A DNA stretch of 50,843 bases from Secundilactobacillus hailunensis. GTDB taxonomy: Bacteria; Bacillota; Bacilli; Lactobacillales; Lactobacillaceae. A model generated the notes under the pieces. The model ran no database searches. It was not told where the DNA came from and was given only the letters and a program-made list of their open reading frames with translations. How positions within the stretch are numbered: position 1 is the stretch's first letter; the number at the start of each line of letters is the position of its first letter. Both the position numbers and the translations under genes were made by a program. Shown here one piece after another: positions 8,169 through 21,665 of the stretch. The stretch lies in assembly GCF_005405185.1 (NCBI RefSeq), contig NZ_BJDO01000016.1:1-50843 (forward strand), written 5' to 3'.

Positions 8169-9101
8169 TTAAGCTTGAAATAGGCGAGTGATAAACTGAC
8201 GTAGATCGTTTTGAGCTGTACCAGCGGGTAGTTGGTTTAGTAAGTCATTGATATGGTCAGTAAGTTTGGTTAATTGTAGCTGAACCGCTTTTTGGTCGAG
8301 CTGTTTTTGAATGAGCTTAACGTCACTGATCGTTAATTGTTGCCGTCTTTTTAGGACTTGTTGCATTTCTGTTTGATTTAAAATTAAAATGATGGGTAAC
8401 GGGTATTGGCCTTTTTGCAAACTCGTTAATAGAGACTGGGGCTGACCAAAAGTCAGTACAATATCTTGGTGTACTTGATAGGCCGTACCGATGCTGGCCC
8501 CAATTGCAGCGCTAAGATCGATCAATTCAGGGGCTGCACCGGCTAACCTAGCGCCCTGTTCAGCGCTAAACCGAAAAGCGTCACCAGTTCGCTGGTTGAT
8601 TTCGGTAAAATAGTCAGGAACGGTTTCCGTCAAATCAAACTGATGCTGTAACTGCGTTAAATGACCGGACAGAATTCGCTGCATTGCGGTCAAGTAATCG
8701 GAAAATTCTGCTGATGATGGCTTAGTTTTCAAAATCTCATCAAAGTAGCGAGTGAACAAATAATCACCGGCATAAATAGCATTGCGCTGATGCTTGTCCT
8801 GCCCCAGATTGAGACTTTGCAGTTTATCATCTGAGACTTGGTTATGGCCTTGGACTGCTAAGTGCAGCAGTTCTTGAGCACTAGCACCTGCCAGTAACTG
8901 ATCCTCATCAGGATTTGGACCCAGACTTGAAAAAAGGTAGAAGATCCCGGGCCGAAGAAACTTGCCACCAGACTGCAGAAGTTTTAATATTTTAGTATGT
9001 ATGGGTTGATTAGGCAGGTCAACCGTTTTCAGCAGGTAATGCTGTAGTTGCTGAAGCTGTTTTTGAACCTGCGGTAATGCTGCCCAAAAGGTTAAATTCA
9101 T
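8169..9101 (-). CDS. Polyprenyl diphosphate synthase-like protein with altered aspartate motifs
   Basis: The 310-residue protein follows the all-helical trans-prenyltransferase layout: GGKFLRP (residues about 45-51), ELLHLAVQGHN, AGDYLFTRYF, a helix with QRTGDAFRF, and KGQYPLPI near residue 235. In active family members the first motif reads HDDxxD and the second QxxDDxxD. Here these are HNQVSDD and YQVHQDIVLTF, so most metal-binding aspartates are absent, and the usual GKPxGxDL segment is shortened. It is divergent from menA, 88 bases apart, which suggests a role in making or regulating the quinone side chain. It may be a non-catalytic partner subunit or an enzyme with unusual metal binding. 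AAAGGAGC precedes the start. Confidence 0.75.
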   Translation of the reverse strand: MNLTFWAALPQVQKQLQQLQHYLLKTVDLPNQPIHTKILKLLQSGGKFLRPGIFYLFSSLGPNPDEDQLLAGASAQELLHLAVQGHNQVSDDKLQSLNLGQDKHQRNAIYAGDYLFTRYFDEILKTKPSSAEFSDYLTAMQRILSGHLTQLQHQFDLTETVPDYFTEINQRTGDAFRFSAEQGARLAGAAPELIDLSAAIGASIGTAYQVHQDIVLTFGQPQSLLTSLQKGQYPLPIILILNQTEMQQVLKRRQQLTISDVKLIQKQLDQKAVQLQLTKLTDHINDLLNQLPAGTAQNDLRQFITRLFQA

Positions 9102-9130
9102 TTGGCTGCTCCTTTATAAGACTTACATTT

Positions 9131-9159
9131 AAGATACAAAGCTCTCGTCACATTGTCAA
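9131..9159 (-). promoter_or_regulatory. Promoter of the polyprenyl-synthase-like gene
   Basis: On the minus strand TTGACA (9154-9159), a 17-base spacer and TATCTT (9131-9136) lie 30 bases before the start codon. It occupies the divergent intergenic region shared with menA. Confidence 0.6.
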
Positions 9160-9189
9160 TTCTGATATCCTTATTTTCTGGAGGTTAAT

Positions 9190-10101
9190 ATGTCTGTAAA
9201 TGTTTTTTTGGAACTCGTGGAGGCAAAAGCAAAAATTGCCTCGGTTTGGCCATTCTTCATGGGCCTGTTCTTTTCATACTACGTTTTTGGTCAAGTCAAT
9301 TGGCCGTTAGCCATTACTTTCTTTGTGGCCATGCTGTTGTTCAATATGGCGGTGGACGCCCACGATAATTACTCAGACTACCGTGGTGCCACTAAGGAAG
9401 CCGCAGAGTGGAAGCAAAAGACCAACATTATTGGTGTCCACCATTTATCCGTTAAAATGATCCGTAATCTCATCATTGTGATGGCTGGCAGTGCGACTAT
9501 CCTGGGTATTTTACTGGTCGTTGAAACCAGCTGGCCGTTACTTATCATGGGAATATTTTGCTTTCTGGTCGGCTACTGCTACTCGGCTGGACCACGGCCA
9601 ATTTCAACCACGCCCTTTGGAGAAGCCTTTTCTGGTCTGACTATGGGGTTTGTGATTACGCTGATCTCAGTTTATATCAATACGTTTCCGGTTGAACCAC
9701 TAACTTGGGCGCTCTTTTTTAAAGTGTTACTGACTTCCGGTATTGCCGTTTTTGCAATTGGCAATATTATGCTGGCTAATAACCTGTGCGATGCCGATGA
9801 AGATAAGACCCTTAACCGGAAAACAATCGTGTTTTATTTCGGCAAACCCGTCATGCTCCGGGTGTTCGTTTTTGATATCGTTGCCGGTTACCTCTGCTTA
9901 ATTGCGAGCGTGGTGCTGGGCTATTTGCCAGTGATGAGTCTGTTAGTCTTGTTCAGTATTCCCATCATCTATCGTAATACCAAAGCCTTTATGGCAAAGC
10001 AAGTCAAAAAAGAGACCTTTAAGTACGCGGTACAAAATTCTTTGGTTATGGCATTATTCTGTATTGTTTGGATCGGTCTGGGAACTATTTTAGGCTGGTA
10101 A
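9190..10101 (+). CDS. menA: UbiA-family prenyltransferase (MenA-like)
   Basis: A 303-residue protein with eight or nine membrane helices. The two aspartate-rich substrate motifs of the UbiA family are present: NMAVDAHDNYSDYRG near residue 55 and NNLCDADEDKTLNRKT near residue 197. By context with cydABCD it probably attaches a polyprenyl chain to 1,4-dihydroxy-2-naphthoate to give demethylmenaquinone, the electron carrier feeding cytochrome bd. No other menaquinone genes are in the window, so the naphthoate precursor may come from elsewhere in the genome or from the environment. TGGAGG is placed correctly before the start. Confidence 0.88.
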   Translation: MSVNVFLELVEAKAKIASVWPFFMGLFFSYYVFGQVNWPLAITFFVAMLLFNMAVDAHDNYSDYRGATKEAAEWKQKTNIIGVHHLSVKMIRNLIIVMAGSATILGILLVVETSWPLLIMGIFCFLVGYCYSAGPRPISTTPFGEAFSGLTMGFVITLISVYINTFPVEPLTWALFFKVLLTSGIAVFAIGNIMLANNLCDADEDKTLNRKTIVFYFGKPVMLRVFVFDIVAGYLCLIASVVLGYLPVMSLLVLFSIPIIYRNTKAFMAKQVKKETFKYAVQNSLVMALFCIVWIGLGTILGW

Positions 10102-10114
10102 AGGGGCTTTCAGA

Positions 10115-10144
10115 TTGGCAAAACCTTGTTTTATCGGGTACACT
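10115..10144 (+). promoter_or_regulatory. Promoter of xpt
   Basis: TTGGCA (10115-10120), 18 bases, TACACT (10139-10144). The leader to the xpt start is only about 45 bases and has none of the conserved loops of a purine riboswitch, which controls xpt in many Bacillota. Confidence 0.45.
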
Positions 10145-10194
10145 AATCATAAGTCTCAATCGGATTACTGGACATAATTTAGGAGGAGTTATCG

Positions 10195-10779
10195 ATGAAG
10201 TTACTTGAAGATCGAATCAAACGCGACGGCACCGTTTTACCTGGTGATGTTTTGAAAGTGGATAACTTTTTGAATCATCAAGTTGATCCCCAATTAATGT
10301 ACGAAATGGGTGGCGAGTTTAAACGCCTGTTCGAAAACGAAGGGGTCACTCGAATATTGACCGTTGAATCATCTGGCATTGCCCCAGCGCTAATGGCGGG
10401 GCTTAAAATGAACGTGCCGGTGGTCTTTGCCCGGAAGCACCGTTCACTGACGCTGACCGATAATTTATACACGGCGCGGGTCTATTCGTACACCAAGCAG
10501 GTCAATAACGATATCAGTATTGATAAGCGGTTTATTGACCCGGATGATAAGATTTTGATCATCGATGACTTTTTAGCTAATGGCCAAGCGGTAGAAGGGA
10601 TGTTAGAAATCTGTAAAGCCGCTCAAGTTGACGTCGTTGGAGTCGGTGTGGTGATCGAAAAACGGTTCCAGAAGGGCCATCAACTGGTCTTGGACGCCGG
10701 AATTCATTTGGAGGCACTGGCAAGCATCGCGTCACTAGCTAACAACCAGGTCACTTTTGCTAGTGACACCGATAAGTAG
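10195..10779 (+). CDS. xpt: Xanthine phosphoribosyltransferase
   Basis: The 194-residue enzyme converts xanthine and PRPP to XMP for purine salvage. The PRPP-binding motif is [13 protein letters not shown] at about residues 122-134; the N-terminal [12 protein letters not shown] and the central [11 protein letters not shown] block are typical of Xpt, and the length matches the family. AGGAGGAG precedes the ATG. It stands alone, without the purine permease gene often found next to it. Confidence 0.95.
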   Translation: MKLLEDRIKRDGTVLPGDVLKVDNFLNHQVDPQLMYEMGGEFKRLFENEGVTRILTVESSGIAPALMAGLKMNVPVVFARKHRSLTLTDNLYTARVYSYTKQVNNDISIDKRFIDPDDKILIIDDFLANGQAVEGMLEICKAAQVDVVGVGVVIEKRFQKGHQLVLDAGIHLEALASIASLANNQVTFASDTDK

Positions 10780-10840
10780 TCAGTTTAAATCATTCTATTC
10801 TCTAGTCGACTGATGGTACCGTTTGATTGGAGGCGAGACC

Positions 10841-11368
10841 ATGGTATGGACACTGATTTTAATTTTTGTCATTAGTTTCGTATACATTACGTTGAACACA
10901 CTCCGATTTATGCTCACCATGAAGGGTTATCGTAACTTAGCACCTATTTTAAGCGTGGTGGAAATTACGGTTTACGTCGTGGGATTAGCAATGGTTTTGA
11001 ACCGGCTGGATAACGTGTTAAACATTATTGCTTACGCTCTGGGTTACGGTGTCGGCGTTCGGGTCGGCATTATCATTGAAGATAAACTGGCCCTAGGCTA
11101 CATTATGGCGACCGTTATTTTGCCAGATACTGATAGTGAGCTGCCGAAAACGCTTCGTTCCAGTGGTTTTGGGGTGACTCAAAGTGAAGCTCAAGGTCTG
11201 GAGGGTTCACGGCTAGTGCTGGATATCTTAACGCCGCGTAATCAGGAACGGCGGCTATACGCCATTGTGAACGATGCCGAACCCAAAGCGTTTATCATCA
11301 CCTACGAGCCAAAATATATTTCTGGCGGTTTCTGGGTCAAACGGGTGCGTCGTCGATTTCGGCAATAA
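10841..11368 (+). CDS. UPF0316 / DUF2179 membrane protein
   Basis: A 175-residue protein with three N-terminal membrane helices (about residues 3-85) and a cytoplasmic C-terminal domain of the DUF2179 type, marked by GSRLVLDILTPRNQERRLYAIVNDAEPKAF split over two strands. The biochemical role of the family is unknown. The ATG at 10841 is chosen because TTGGAGGCG lies in front of it; an in-frame TTG 18 bases upstream overlaps this site. It ends with a very basic KRVRRRFRQ tail. Confidence 0.85.
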   Translation: MVWTLILIFVISFVYITLNTLRFMLTMKGYRNLAPILSVVEITVYVVGLAMVLNRLDNVLNIIAYALGYGVGVRVGIIIEDKLALGYIMATVILPDTDSELPKTLRSSGFGVTQSEAQGLEGSRLVLDILTPRNQERRLYAIVNDAEPKAFIITYEPKYISGGFWVKRVRRRFRQ

Positions 11369-11438
11369 GCTGAGAACTAAATATATTTTAAAGATTTAAT
11401 AAATTACTAGTACAATTGGTAAGTAAAGCTATAATAAA

Positions 11439-11459
11439 AATAAAAGCTCATCTTTTATT
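11439..11459. other. Small hairpin in the leader of the PurK-like gene
   Basis: AATAAAAG (11439-11446) pairs with CTTTTATT (11452-11459) around a 5-base loop, just after a TATAAT at 11430-11435. The stem is A/T-rich and weak, and it sits immediately before the ribosome binding site of the next gene. Confidence 0.3.
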
Positions 11460-11481
11460 GAGAAGAAGGTAGTGAACAAAT

Positions 11482-12639
11482 TTGGACAATCATGTTTTGT
11501 ACCCAGGAGGCACTATTGGGGTAATTGGTGATAGTACAGACGGACCAATGATCGTGTCCGCAGCACGTCAAGCTGGTTTTAAAGTCGGTGCTTATGGCTC
11601 TGACGAAACGAGTGAAATGCTGCAATTGGCTGATTTTAAGATCGTTGGTGATCTGTCGGACCATGACCGCCTAGTTGATTTTGCGGAACGGTGCGATCTG
11701 GTCACTTATGACTCTCAACATCTTAGTCCGGATGTTCTATCCGTAATCGAAGGGTCGACGACGTTACCACAGGGCTCTGATTTTCAAATGATGATGCAGG
11801 ACCGGTTACTGGAACGGGCGTTTTACGAACAGCTTAACGTCAATATTTTACCGTACGCGACAATCGTCAGCCTTGACGATGTCTACCAATCCATTAATTC
11901 GATTGGCTATCCCAGTGTGCTTAAACCGATTCAAAAAGATCTGGTACACGGTCAGGAAATGACGATTCGCACGCAGACCGATATTGCGCAGGCTGCTGGT
12001 CTAATGGACTGGGGAACTTATATTCTGGAGTCCACCGTGGATTATTCACGGGAATTGACAGTGACGGTGGTCCGGACGGCTTCAGGTGAAGCTAGTCTAT
12101 TCCCACCGGTTGAGATCAAACGGCAAAACGGGCAAATGACCTGGGCTTATCTGCCAGTGTCAATTGACCCGGATGTGCAGACTGAAATGGACCGGATCTG
12201 TCACGAAATCGTGGCCAACGTGAAGTATGTTGGTGTGTTTGAAGTCGATTTCATGCTTAATGATAACGGCTCGCTCTACGTCAAACAGATCATTCCGACC
12301 TTTGGTGAGGCTGGGCGGATCTTTGACCGTGCTACGACTGTCAGTCAGTTTGAACAGCATCTGCGGGCGATTGCCGGTATGCCGTTAAGCGATATTCAAG
12401 TGGTAAAGCCAACCGTAATGGCCGCCTTTACGCACGATCAAGCGAACGCTATTCGGACCCAGTGGACCTTGAAGCCTAACTGGCACTTCTCATTTTACCG
12501 ACAAGGACATCAAGATTTGGACAGTCAAAAATTAGCTGGCCACATTCTGGTTCAGGGCGATGACGTGAATAAGCTGCTGGAACAACTAGAAGACACTGAA
12601 ATCTGGTCACAGGATTCAGCGGATTCAGAAAATAACTAA
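11482..12639 (+). CDS. PurK-like ATP-grasp protein lacking PurK active-site residues
   Basis: The 385-residue protein aligns along its length with PurK (N5-carboxyaminoimidazole ribonucleotide synthase): an N-terminal nucleotide fold starting PGGTIGVIGD, an ATP-grasp centre with SRELTVTVVR and FPPVEIKR, and the C-terminal SQFEQHLRAIAGMPL. Key PurK features are changed: the GGGQLGRM loop is GDSTDGPM, the metal-binding E of NELAPR is replaced (KQIIPT), and the PRxHNSGHW substrate segment is absent. No purE or other pur genes are near. A different substrate or a non-catalytic role is likely. The TTG start at 11482 is chosen because the N-terminus then matches PurK; AAGG lies 12 bases upstream. 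Confidence 0.75.
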   Translation: MDNHVLYPGGTIGVIGDSTDGPMIVSAARQAGFKVGAYGSDETSEMLQLADFKIVGDLSDHDRLVDFAERCDLVTYDSQHLSPDVLSVIEGSTTLPQGSDFQMMMQDRLLERAFYEQLNVNILPYATIVSLDDVYQSINSIGYPSVLKPIQKDLVHGQEMTIRTQTDIAQAAGLMDWGTYILESTVDYSRELTVTVVRTASGEASLFPPVEIKRQNGQMTWAYLPVSIDPDVQTEMDRICHEIVANVKYVGVFEVDFMLNDNGSLYVKQIIPTFGEAGRIFDRATTVSQFEQHLRAIAGMPLSDIQVVKPTVMAAFTHDQANAIRTQWTLKPNWHFSFYRQGHQDLDSQKLAGHILVQGDDVNKLLEQLEDTEIWSQDSADSENN

Positions 12640-12645
12640 TAACGG

Positions 12646-12672
12646 GGTGCTCTCTTACAGGGTGCCTTTTTT
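12646..12672 (+). terminator. Terminator after the PurK-like gene
   Basis: GGTGCTCT (12646-12653) pairs with AGGGTGCC (12659-12666) using three G-T wobbles, followed by TTTTTT. It separates the PurK-like gene from pcrA. Confidence 0.55.
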
Positions 12673-12822
12673 ACTGCGAACAGACGTTTAAGATTTCCGA
12701 TAAAAGTATTGCTTTATGAATCAAGATAGGCGACAATTTTACTAGTGATCTGATTAAAATACACACTGATGGAGAACCGTCAGCGTGTTAGTTACTGTAC
12801 AAATAGGAGAGGAATAAAAACC

Positions 12823-17133
<4,311 letters not shown>

Positions 17134-17134
<1 letters not shown>

Positions 17135-18294
17135 TGAAACGATTTAAAGCCATATTTGTGATGGCAATTTGTGGTCTTTTTTTAAGTGCATGTGGTAATT
17201 TAGGCAGTTCCAGCGGTACCAGTGCTGGTGGTACCAGCAATAACAAAGGGACTCAGCTCACTGGTCAAGCGTCTCAGGGAGATTATCAAAGTGTCATTAA
17301 AAACGGCCGGTATGTCACCAGTAAGTCCCGTGGTGTCAACGTGTCCCAAAATGATAATCAATTTAACCTGAAGAGCTTTGAAAGTGGTCTGTTAACCGTT
17401 TCTAAGCGGGTCTATTCACCAAGTAAATACATCTTTGAAGAGGGACAGAACCTGAACACCAGTACTGTTCAAAACTGGTTAGGCCGTAAATCTAAGTCTA
17501 ATCCGGATGGCCTGAACCCTGCTAATAATGGTAAAACCGGTGCTACCACCCGTAATCCCATCTATCTGCAACAGATGGAAGAACAGGACTTTATGAAGCA
17601 AAACGGTAAAAAGTTGACCTTATCTGGCGTTACGATCGGTTTAGGAATGAACTCCGTTGACTACTATGAAAAGCAAAACTTCGGTTCAACTTACCAAACG
17701 AAGATCAGCAAAGCTGAATCTCAACGTGAAGGCCGATTGATTGCCAATCAAGTGCTGCAACGGTTACGGCAAAAACCAGCGTTGAAGAACGTACCAATCA
17801 CCATCGCACTTTACCGGCAGGCGCCAACGGATAGTTTAGTTGGTGGTAGTTTCTTCTCTTATTCAACTAATAAGGCGAGTGCAACTAAAGTTAATTCATG
17901 GAAAGCAATCAATGAACAAAATTATGTTTATCCAACAACGAGCACTAAAGCAACAAATGGTAACTCAGGCGGCGGTAATTCAAACGATGAAAACGCCTTT
18001 GAAAACTTTAAGACTCAGATTCAAAATTACTTCCCTAATTTAAGTGGTGTTACCGCTCAGGCCCACTACACGAATAAGCAGCTGACGGGAATGAACGTTA
18101 ATATTACGACGCAGTTCTACAGTGAAACAGAAATTATTAGCTTTACGCAGTATCTGCAGCAGGCAGCGCAAAAGTACTTACCTTCTAATGCACCAATTGA
18201 TATTACGGTTAGTTCAACTGAAGGGGTTCAAAGCTTCCTGAGCCGTGATGATGGCGCTAAGCGGTTTACTTCGCACGTCTTTAACAGTTATTAA
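17134..18294 (+). CDS. camS: CamS family lipoprotein (sex pheromone precursor family)
   Basis: A 386-residue secreted lipoprotein with a basic N-terminus, a short hydrophobic segment and the lipobox LSACG with lipidated cysteine at about residue 20, followed by a Ser/Gly/Thr-rich linker. The rest matches the CamS family, named from enterococci where the signal peptide is a source of a peptide pheromone. The role of the mature protein is not established. The signal peptide would also be the source of any pheromone here, but this is not shown. Position after pcrA-ligA is conserved in Lactobacillales. Confidence 0.9.
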
Positions 18295-18311
18295 TAAAAT
18301 TGATTTGACTT

Positions 18312-18353
18312 AAAATAGCACTGGTTCCGTTTTAGAAACCAGTGCTATTTTGT
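18312..18353. terminator. Terminator after camS
   Basis: A 15-bp perfect stem (18312-18326 with 18337-18351) ending in TTTT closes the pcrA-ligA-camS unit. Confidence 0.88.
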
Positions 18354-18383
18354 ATTATAATGTGGTAGTATATTTGATGTGTA

Positions 18384-18397
18384 GCGTAAATTTACGC
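18384..18397. repeat. Perfect 14-bp palindrome before gatC
   Basis: GCGTAAATTTACGC is a perfect palindrome without a loop, 27 bases before the gatC start and 22 bases after a TATAAT at 18356-18361. It has the form of a dimer binding site, but no known regulator is assigned to it. Confidence 0.45.
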
Positions 18398-18424
18398 AGA
18401 ATACTTGTGAAAGAGGGAAACTTG

Positions 18425-18730
18425 ATGGCAAGTCGAATTGATCAAGAACAGGTACAACACGTTGCCTCGTTAGCGAAATTAAGTTTGAACGACGACCAGC
18501 TGAAGTACTTTACCACCCAATTAGATGAAATTATTGGGTTATTTGAAACCTTAAATGAAGTCGATACAGAGGGCATTGAGCCAACTTCAAGCGTGACGGA
18601 CCAAATCAACGTCATGCGAGAGGATGTCGCTGATAACTGGGGTCAAAGCAAAGCCTTGCTTAAAAACGCACCAGATGCCGAAAAGGGCTACATTAAAGTG
18701 CCAACTATTATTGATGAAAGTGAGGATTAG
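18425..18730 (+). CDS. gatC: Asp-tRNA(Asn)/Glu-tRNA(Gln) amidotransferase subunit C
   Basis: The 101-residue GatC tethers GatA and GatB in the transamidosome that converts Glu-tRNA(Gln) and Asp-tRNA(Asn) to the correct aminoacyl-tRNAs. The family pattern VQHVASLAKLSL at the N-terminus and the MREDV segment are present. The ATG at 18425 is chosen: it is preceded by AAAGAGGG, and the 25 in-frame codons upstream run into the promoter region. It is the first gene of gatCAB. Confidence 0.95.
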   Translation: MASRIDQEQVQHVASLAKLSLNDDQLKYFTTQLDEIIGLFETLNEVDTEGIEPTSSVTDQINVMREDVADNWGQSKALLKNAPDAEKGYIKVPTIIDESED

Positions 18731-18739
18731 TAGATAACG

Positions 18740-20209
18740 ATGAATTATTTCGAAAAAGATCTCACAACGCTTCATGATGATTTAGTCGCTAAGCGAATCA
18801 GCGTTACTGATCTGGTTAAAGCGACTTTTGATAACATTTCCGCTACTGATCCTGAATTGAATGCCTTCTTGACGCTTAACCAAGACGCAGCCTTAAAGAA
18901 AGCTGCTGAAATGGATGAAAAAGGCGTTGATGCCGATAATATCTTAGCTGGTATTCCACTGGCCATTAAGGATAATATCGTGACCAACGGTTTAACCACG
19001 ACCGCTGCTTCTAAAATGCTGGAGAACTTTGTGCCAGTCTACGATGCAACGGTGGTTAAGCAGTTAAATGAGCAGGGTGTGATCAACGTCGGTAAGACCA
19101 ACATGGATGAATTTGCCATGGGTGGTTCAACTGAAAACTCAGCTTTTAAGACCACTAAAAACGCTTGGGACTACACTCGAGTACCTGGTGGTTCATCAGG
19201 TGGTTCAGCAGCTGCTGTGGCCTCTGGTGAAGTTATCGCTGCTCTTGGTTCCGATACCGGTGGTTCGATTCGTCAGCCATCATCATTTAACGGGATCGTT
19301 GGGATGAAGCCAACGTACGGTCGAATCTCTCGTTGGGGCTTGATTGCCTTTGCTTCCAGTTTGGATGAAATTGGTCCAATGACCCGTACAGTTAAAGATA
19401 ACGCTATTCTGTTATCCGCAGTGGCTGGTCACGATGATCATGATATGACCACTTCCACTAAAGAAGTACCTGACTTTGCGGCTGAATTAAATGATCAGAC
19501 CAGCGTGAAAGGCATGAAGATCGGTCTGCCTAAGGAATACTTAGGTGAAGGGGTCGACCAAGACGTTAAAGATGCCATCTTAGCCGCTGCTGATAAGTAC
19601 CGTGAACTAGGTGCTACGGTTGACGAAGTATCGTTACCACACAACAAGTACGGTGTTGCCGCTTACTACATTATTGCGAGTTCCGAAGCTTCATCAAACT
19701 TACAACGGTTCGATGGGATTCGTTACGGTCACCGCTCTAAGGATGTTAAAAACCTGGAAGACGTTTACGTTAACTCCCGGACTGAAGGTTTTGGCGATGA
19801 AGTTAAGCGTCGGATCATGCTGGGGACGTTCTCCCTTTCTGCTGGCTTCTACGATGCTTACTTCAAGAAGGCTGCTCAAGTACGGACGTTGATCATTAAT
19901 GATTTCCAAGCTGTCTTAAAGGATCATGACTTTATCATGGGACCAGTTGCACCAACCCCTGCTTTCAAGATCGGTGACGAAATTTCTGATCCAATGACCA
20001 TGTACATGAATGATGTTTTGACCATTCCCGTTAACCTTGCTGGCTTGCCAGGAATGTCAATTCCCGCTGGATTTGCTAAGGGCATGCCAGTCGGAATGCA
20101 ATTGATCGGTCGGCCATTTGACGAATCTACGCTTTACAAGGCGGGTTACGTCTTTGAACAGGCAACCGATTTTCACAAACAAACACCTAAGCAAGGGGGC
20201 AATAACTAA
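18740..20209 (+). CDS. gatA: Asp-tRNA(Asn)/Glu-tRNA(Gln) amidotransferase subunit A
   Basis: The 489-residue amidase subunit hydrolyses glutamine and passes ammonia to GatB. The Ser-cisSer-Lys triad is visible: Lys in IPLAIKDNI (about residue 79), the cis-Ser in [14 protein letters not shown], and the nucleophile in [14 protein letters not shown]. It follows gatC by nine bases and overlaps gatB by one base. The codons are strongly biased to common ones, as expected for a well expressed gene. Confidence 0.98.
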   Translation: MNYFEKDLTTLHDDLVAKRISVTDLVKATFDNISATDPELNAFLTLNQDAALKKAAEMDEKGVDADNILAGIPLAIKDNIVTNGLTTTAASKMLENFVPVYDATVVKQLNEQGVINVGKTNMDEFAMGGSTENSAFKTTKNAWDYTRVPGGSSGGSAAAVASGEVIAALGSDTGGSIRQPSSFNGIVGMKPTYGRISRWGLIAFASSLDEIGPMTRTVKDNAILLSAVAGHDDHDMTTSTKEVPDFAAELNDQTSVKGMKIGLPKEYLGEGVDQDVKDAILAAADKYRELGATVDEVSLPHNKYGVAAYYIIASSEASSNLQRFDGIRYGHRSKDVKNLEDVYVNSRTEGFGDEVKRRIMLGTFSLSAGFYDAYFKKAAQVRTLIINDFQAVLKDHDFIMGPVAPTPAFKIGDEISDPMTMYMNDVLTIPVNLAGLPGMSIPAGFAKGMPVGMQLIGRPFDESTLYKAGYVFEQATDFHKQTPKQGGNN

Positions 20210-21630
20210 TGAATTTTAAAACAACTATCGGACTTGAAGTCCACGTTGAATTAAAAACCAATTCTAAGATCTTTAGTCCATCGCCCGTTGAATATGGGGA
20301 CGATCCTAACGCCAATACGAACGTGATCGATTGGGGCTATCCTGGGGTTTTGCCAACCACCAACAAGGGTGTTGTCAAGTCTGGTATCATGGCTGCTTTA
20401 GCACTGCATGCTCAAGTTGAACCACACACGCATTTTGACCGGAAGAACTACTTCTATCCTGATAACCCGAAAGCTTACCAAATTACGCAATCTGATAAGC
20501 CAATCGCTCATGATGGCTGGATCGAAATTGAGGTTGATGGCGAAAAGAAGCGGGTTGGGATCGCCGAAATGCATATTGAAGAAGATGCTGGTAAGAACAC
20601 CCATGCCCGTGACTTTTCTTACGTTGATTTGAACCGTCAAGGAACACCCTTGATTGAAATCGTCTCGAAGCCAGAGATTGCTTCACCTGATGAAGCTTAT
20701 GCTTATCTGGAAGCACTGCGTCAACGGATTCAATTTACCGGGATCTCTGATGTGAAGATGGAAGAAGGTTCCATGCGTGTCGATGTCAACATTTCGATTC
20801 GGCCTGAAGGTCAAAAAGAATATGGGACCAAGACTGAGCTGAAGAACCTGAACTCCTTTAACTACGTTCGTAAAGGACTGGCCTTTGAAGAACAGCGGCA
20901 GCAGCGTGTGCTGATGTCTGGTGGCCAGATTCAACAGGAAACCCGTCGTTTTGACGAGAATACTGGTGAAACTATTTTGATGCGTGTTAAGGAAGGTTCT
21001 GACGATTACCGTTACTTCCCAGAACCTGATCTACCTGCAATCAACATTAGTGATGACTGGGTCAATGAGATTGGCAGTGAAATGCCCGAAATGCCTGGTA
21101 GCCGCCGTGCTCGTTACGTCAAAGAACTTGGCTTAACGGATTACGACGCCATGGTTGTTACCCAAACTAAGGAAATGGCCGACTTCTTTGATGAGACCGT
21201 TAAACTTGGTGCGGATCCGAAATCAGCTTCGAACTATCTTCAAGGCGACGTTAACGCCTTCTTGAACGAGCAGCATGCGGATTTACAGGATACTAAACTG
21301 ACGCCAGCTAACTTGGCCGGCATGATCAATCTGATCACCGATGGCACCATTTCAACCAAAATGGCTAAGAAGGTCTTCAAGGCGATTACGCAGGGTAAAG
21401 AACCTAAGACTTTCGTTGAAGAAAAGGGTCTGATTCAGTTATCTGATCCAGCAAAATTACAGCCAATTATTGATGGTGTCTTGGCTGATAACCAGCAATC
21501 AATTGATGACTTCAACAATGGTAAAGACCGGGCAGTTGGTTACCTAGTTGGTCAAATTATGAAGCAGACTCACGGTAAGGCTAACCCTAAGGTGGTTAAC
21601 CAGCTGTTGATGGCGTCACTTAAAAAGTAG
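20209..21630 (+). CDS. gatB: Asp-tRNA(Asn)/Glu-tRNA(Gln) amidotransferase subunit B
   Basis: The 473-residue subunit binds the mischarged tRNA and activates it with ATP before amidation. The N-terminal [20 protein letters not shown] and the [16 protein letters not shown] block are characteristic, and the C-terminal about 150 residues form the helical tail domain that binds tRNA. It shares one base with gatA and is followed closely by dagK. Confidence 0.98.
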   Translation: MNFKTTIGLEVHVELKTNSKIFSPSPVEYGDDPNANTNVIDWGYPGVLPTTNKGVVKSGIMAALALHAQVEPHTHFDRKNYFYPDNPKAYQITQSDKPIAHDGWIEIEVDGEKKRVGIAEMHIEEDAGKNTHARDFSYVDLNRQGTPLIEIVSKPEIASPDEAYAYLEALRQRIQFTGISDVKMEEGSMRVDVNISIRPEGQKEYGTKTELKNLNSFNYVRKGLAFEEQRQQRVLMSGGQIQQETRRFDENTGETILMRVKEGSDDYRYFPEPDLPAINISDDWVNEIGSEMPEMPGSRRARYVKELGLTDYDAMVVTQTKEMADFFDETVKLGADPKSASNYLQGDVNAFLNEQHADLQDTKLTPANLAGMINLITDGTISTKMAKKVFKAITQGKEPKTFVEEKGLIQLSDPAKLQPIIDGVLADNQQSIDDFNNGKDRAVGYLVGQIMKQTHGKANPKVVNQLLMASLKK

Positions 21631-21665
21631 ATAAACGTGATTTGAATTGGGGAGGAAAAACACTT

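Noticed and set aside
10102-10194. Purine riboswitch before xpt
   Set aside because: The leader is too short and lacks the conserved purine aptamer loops; only a simple promoter is supported.
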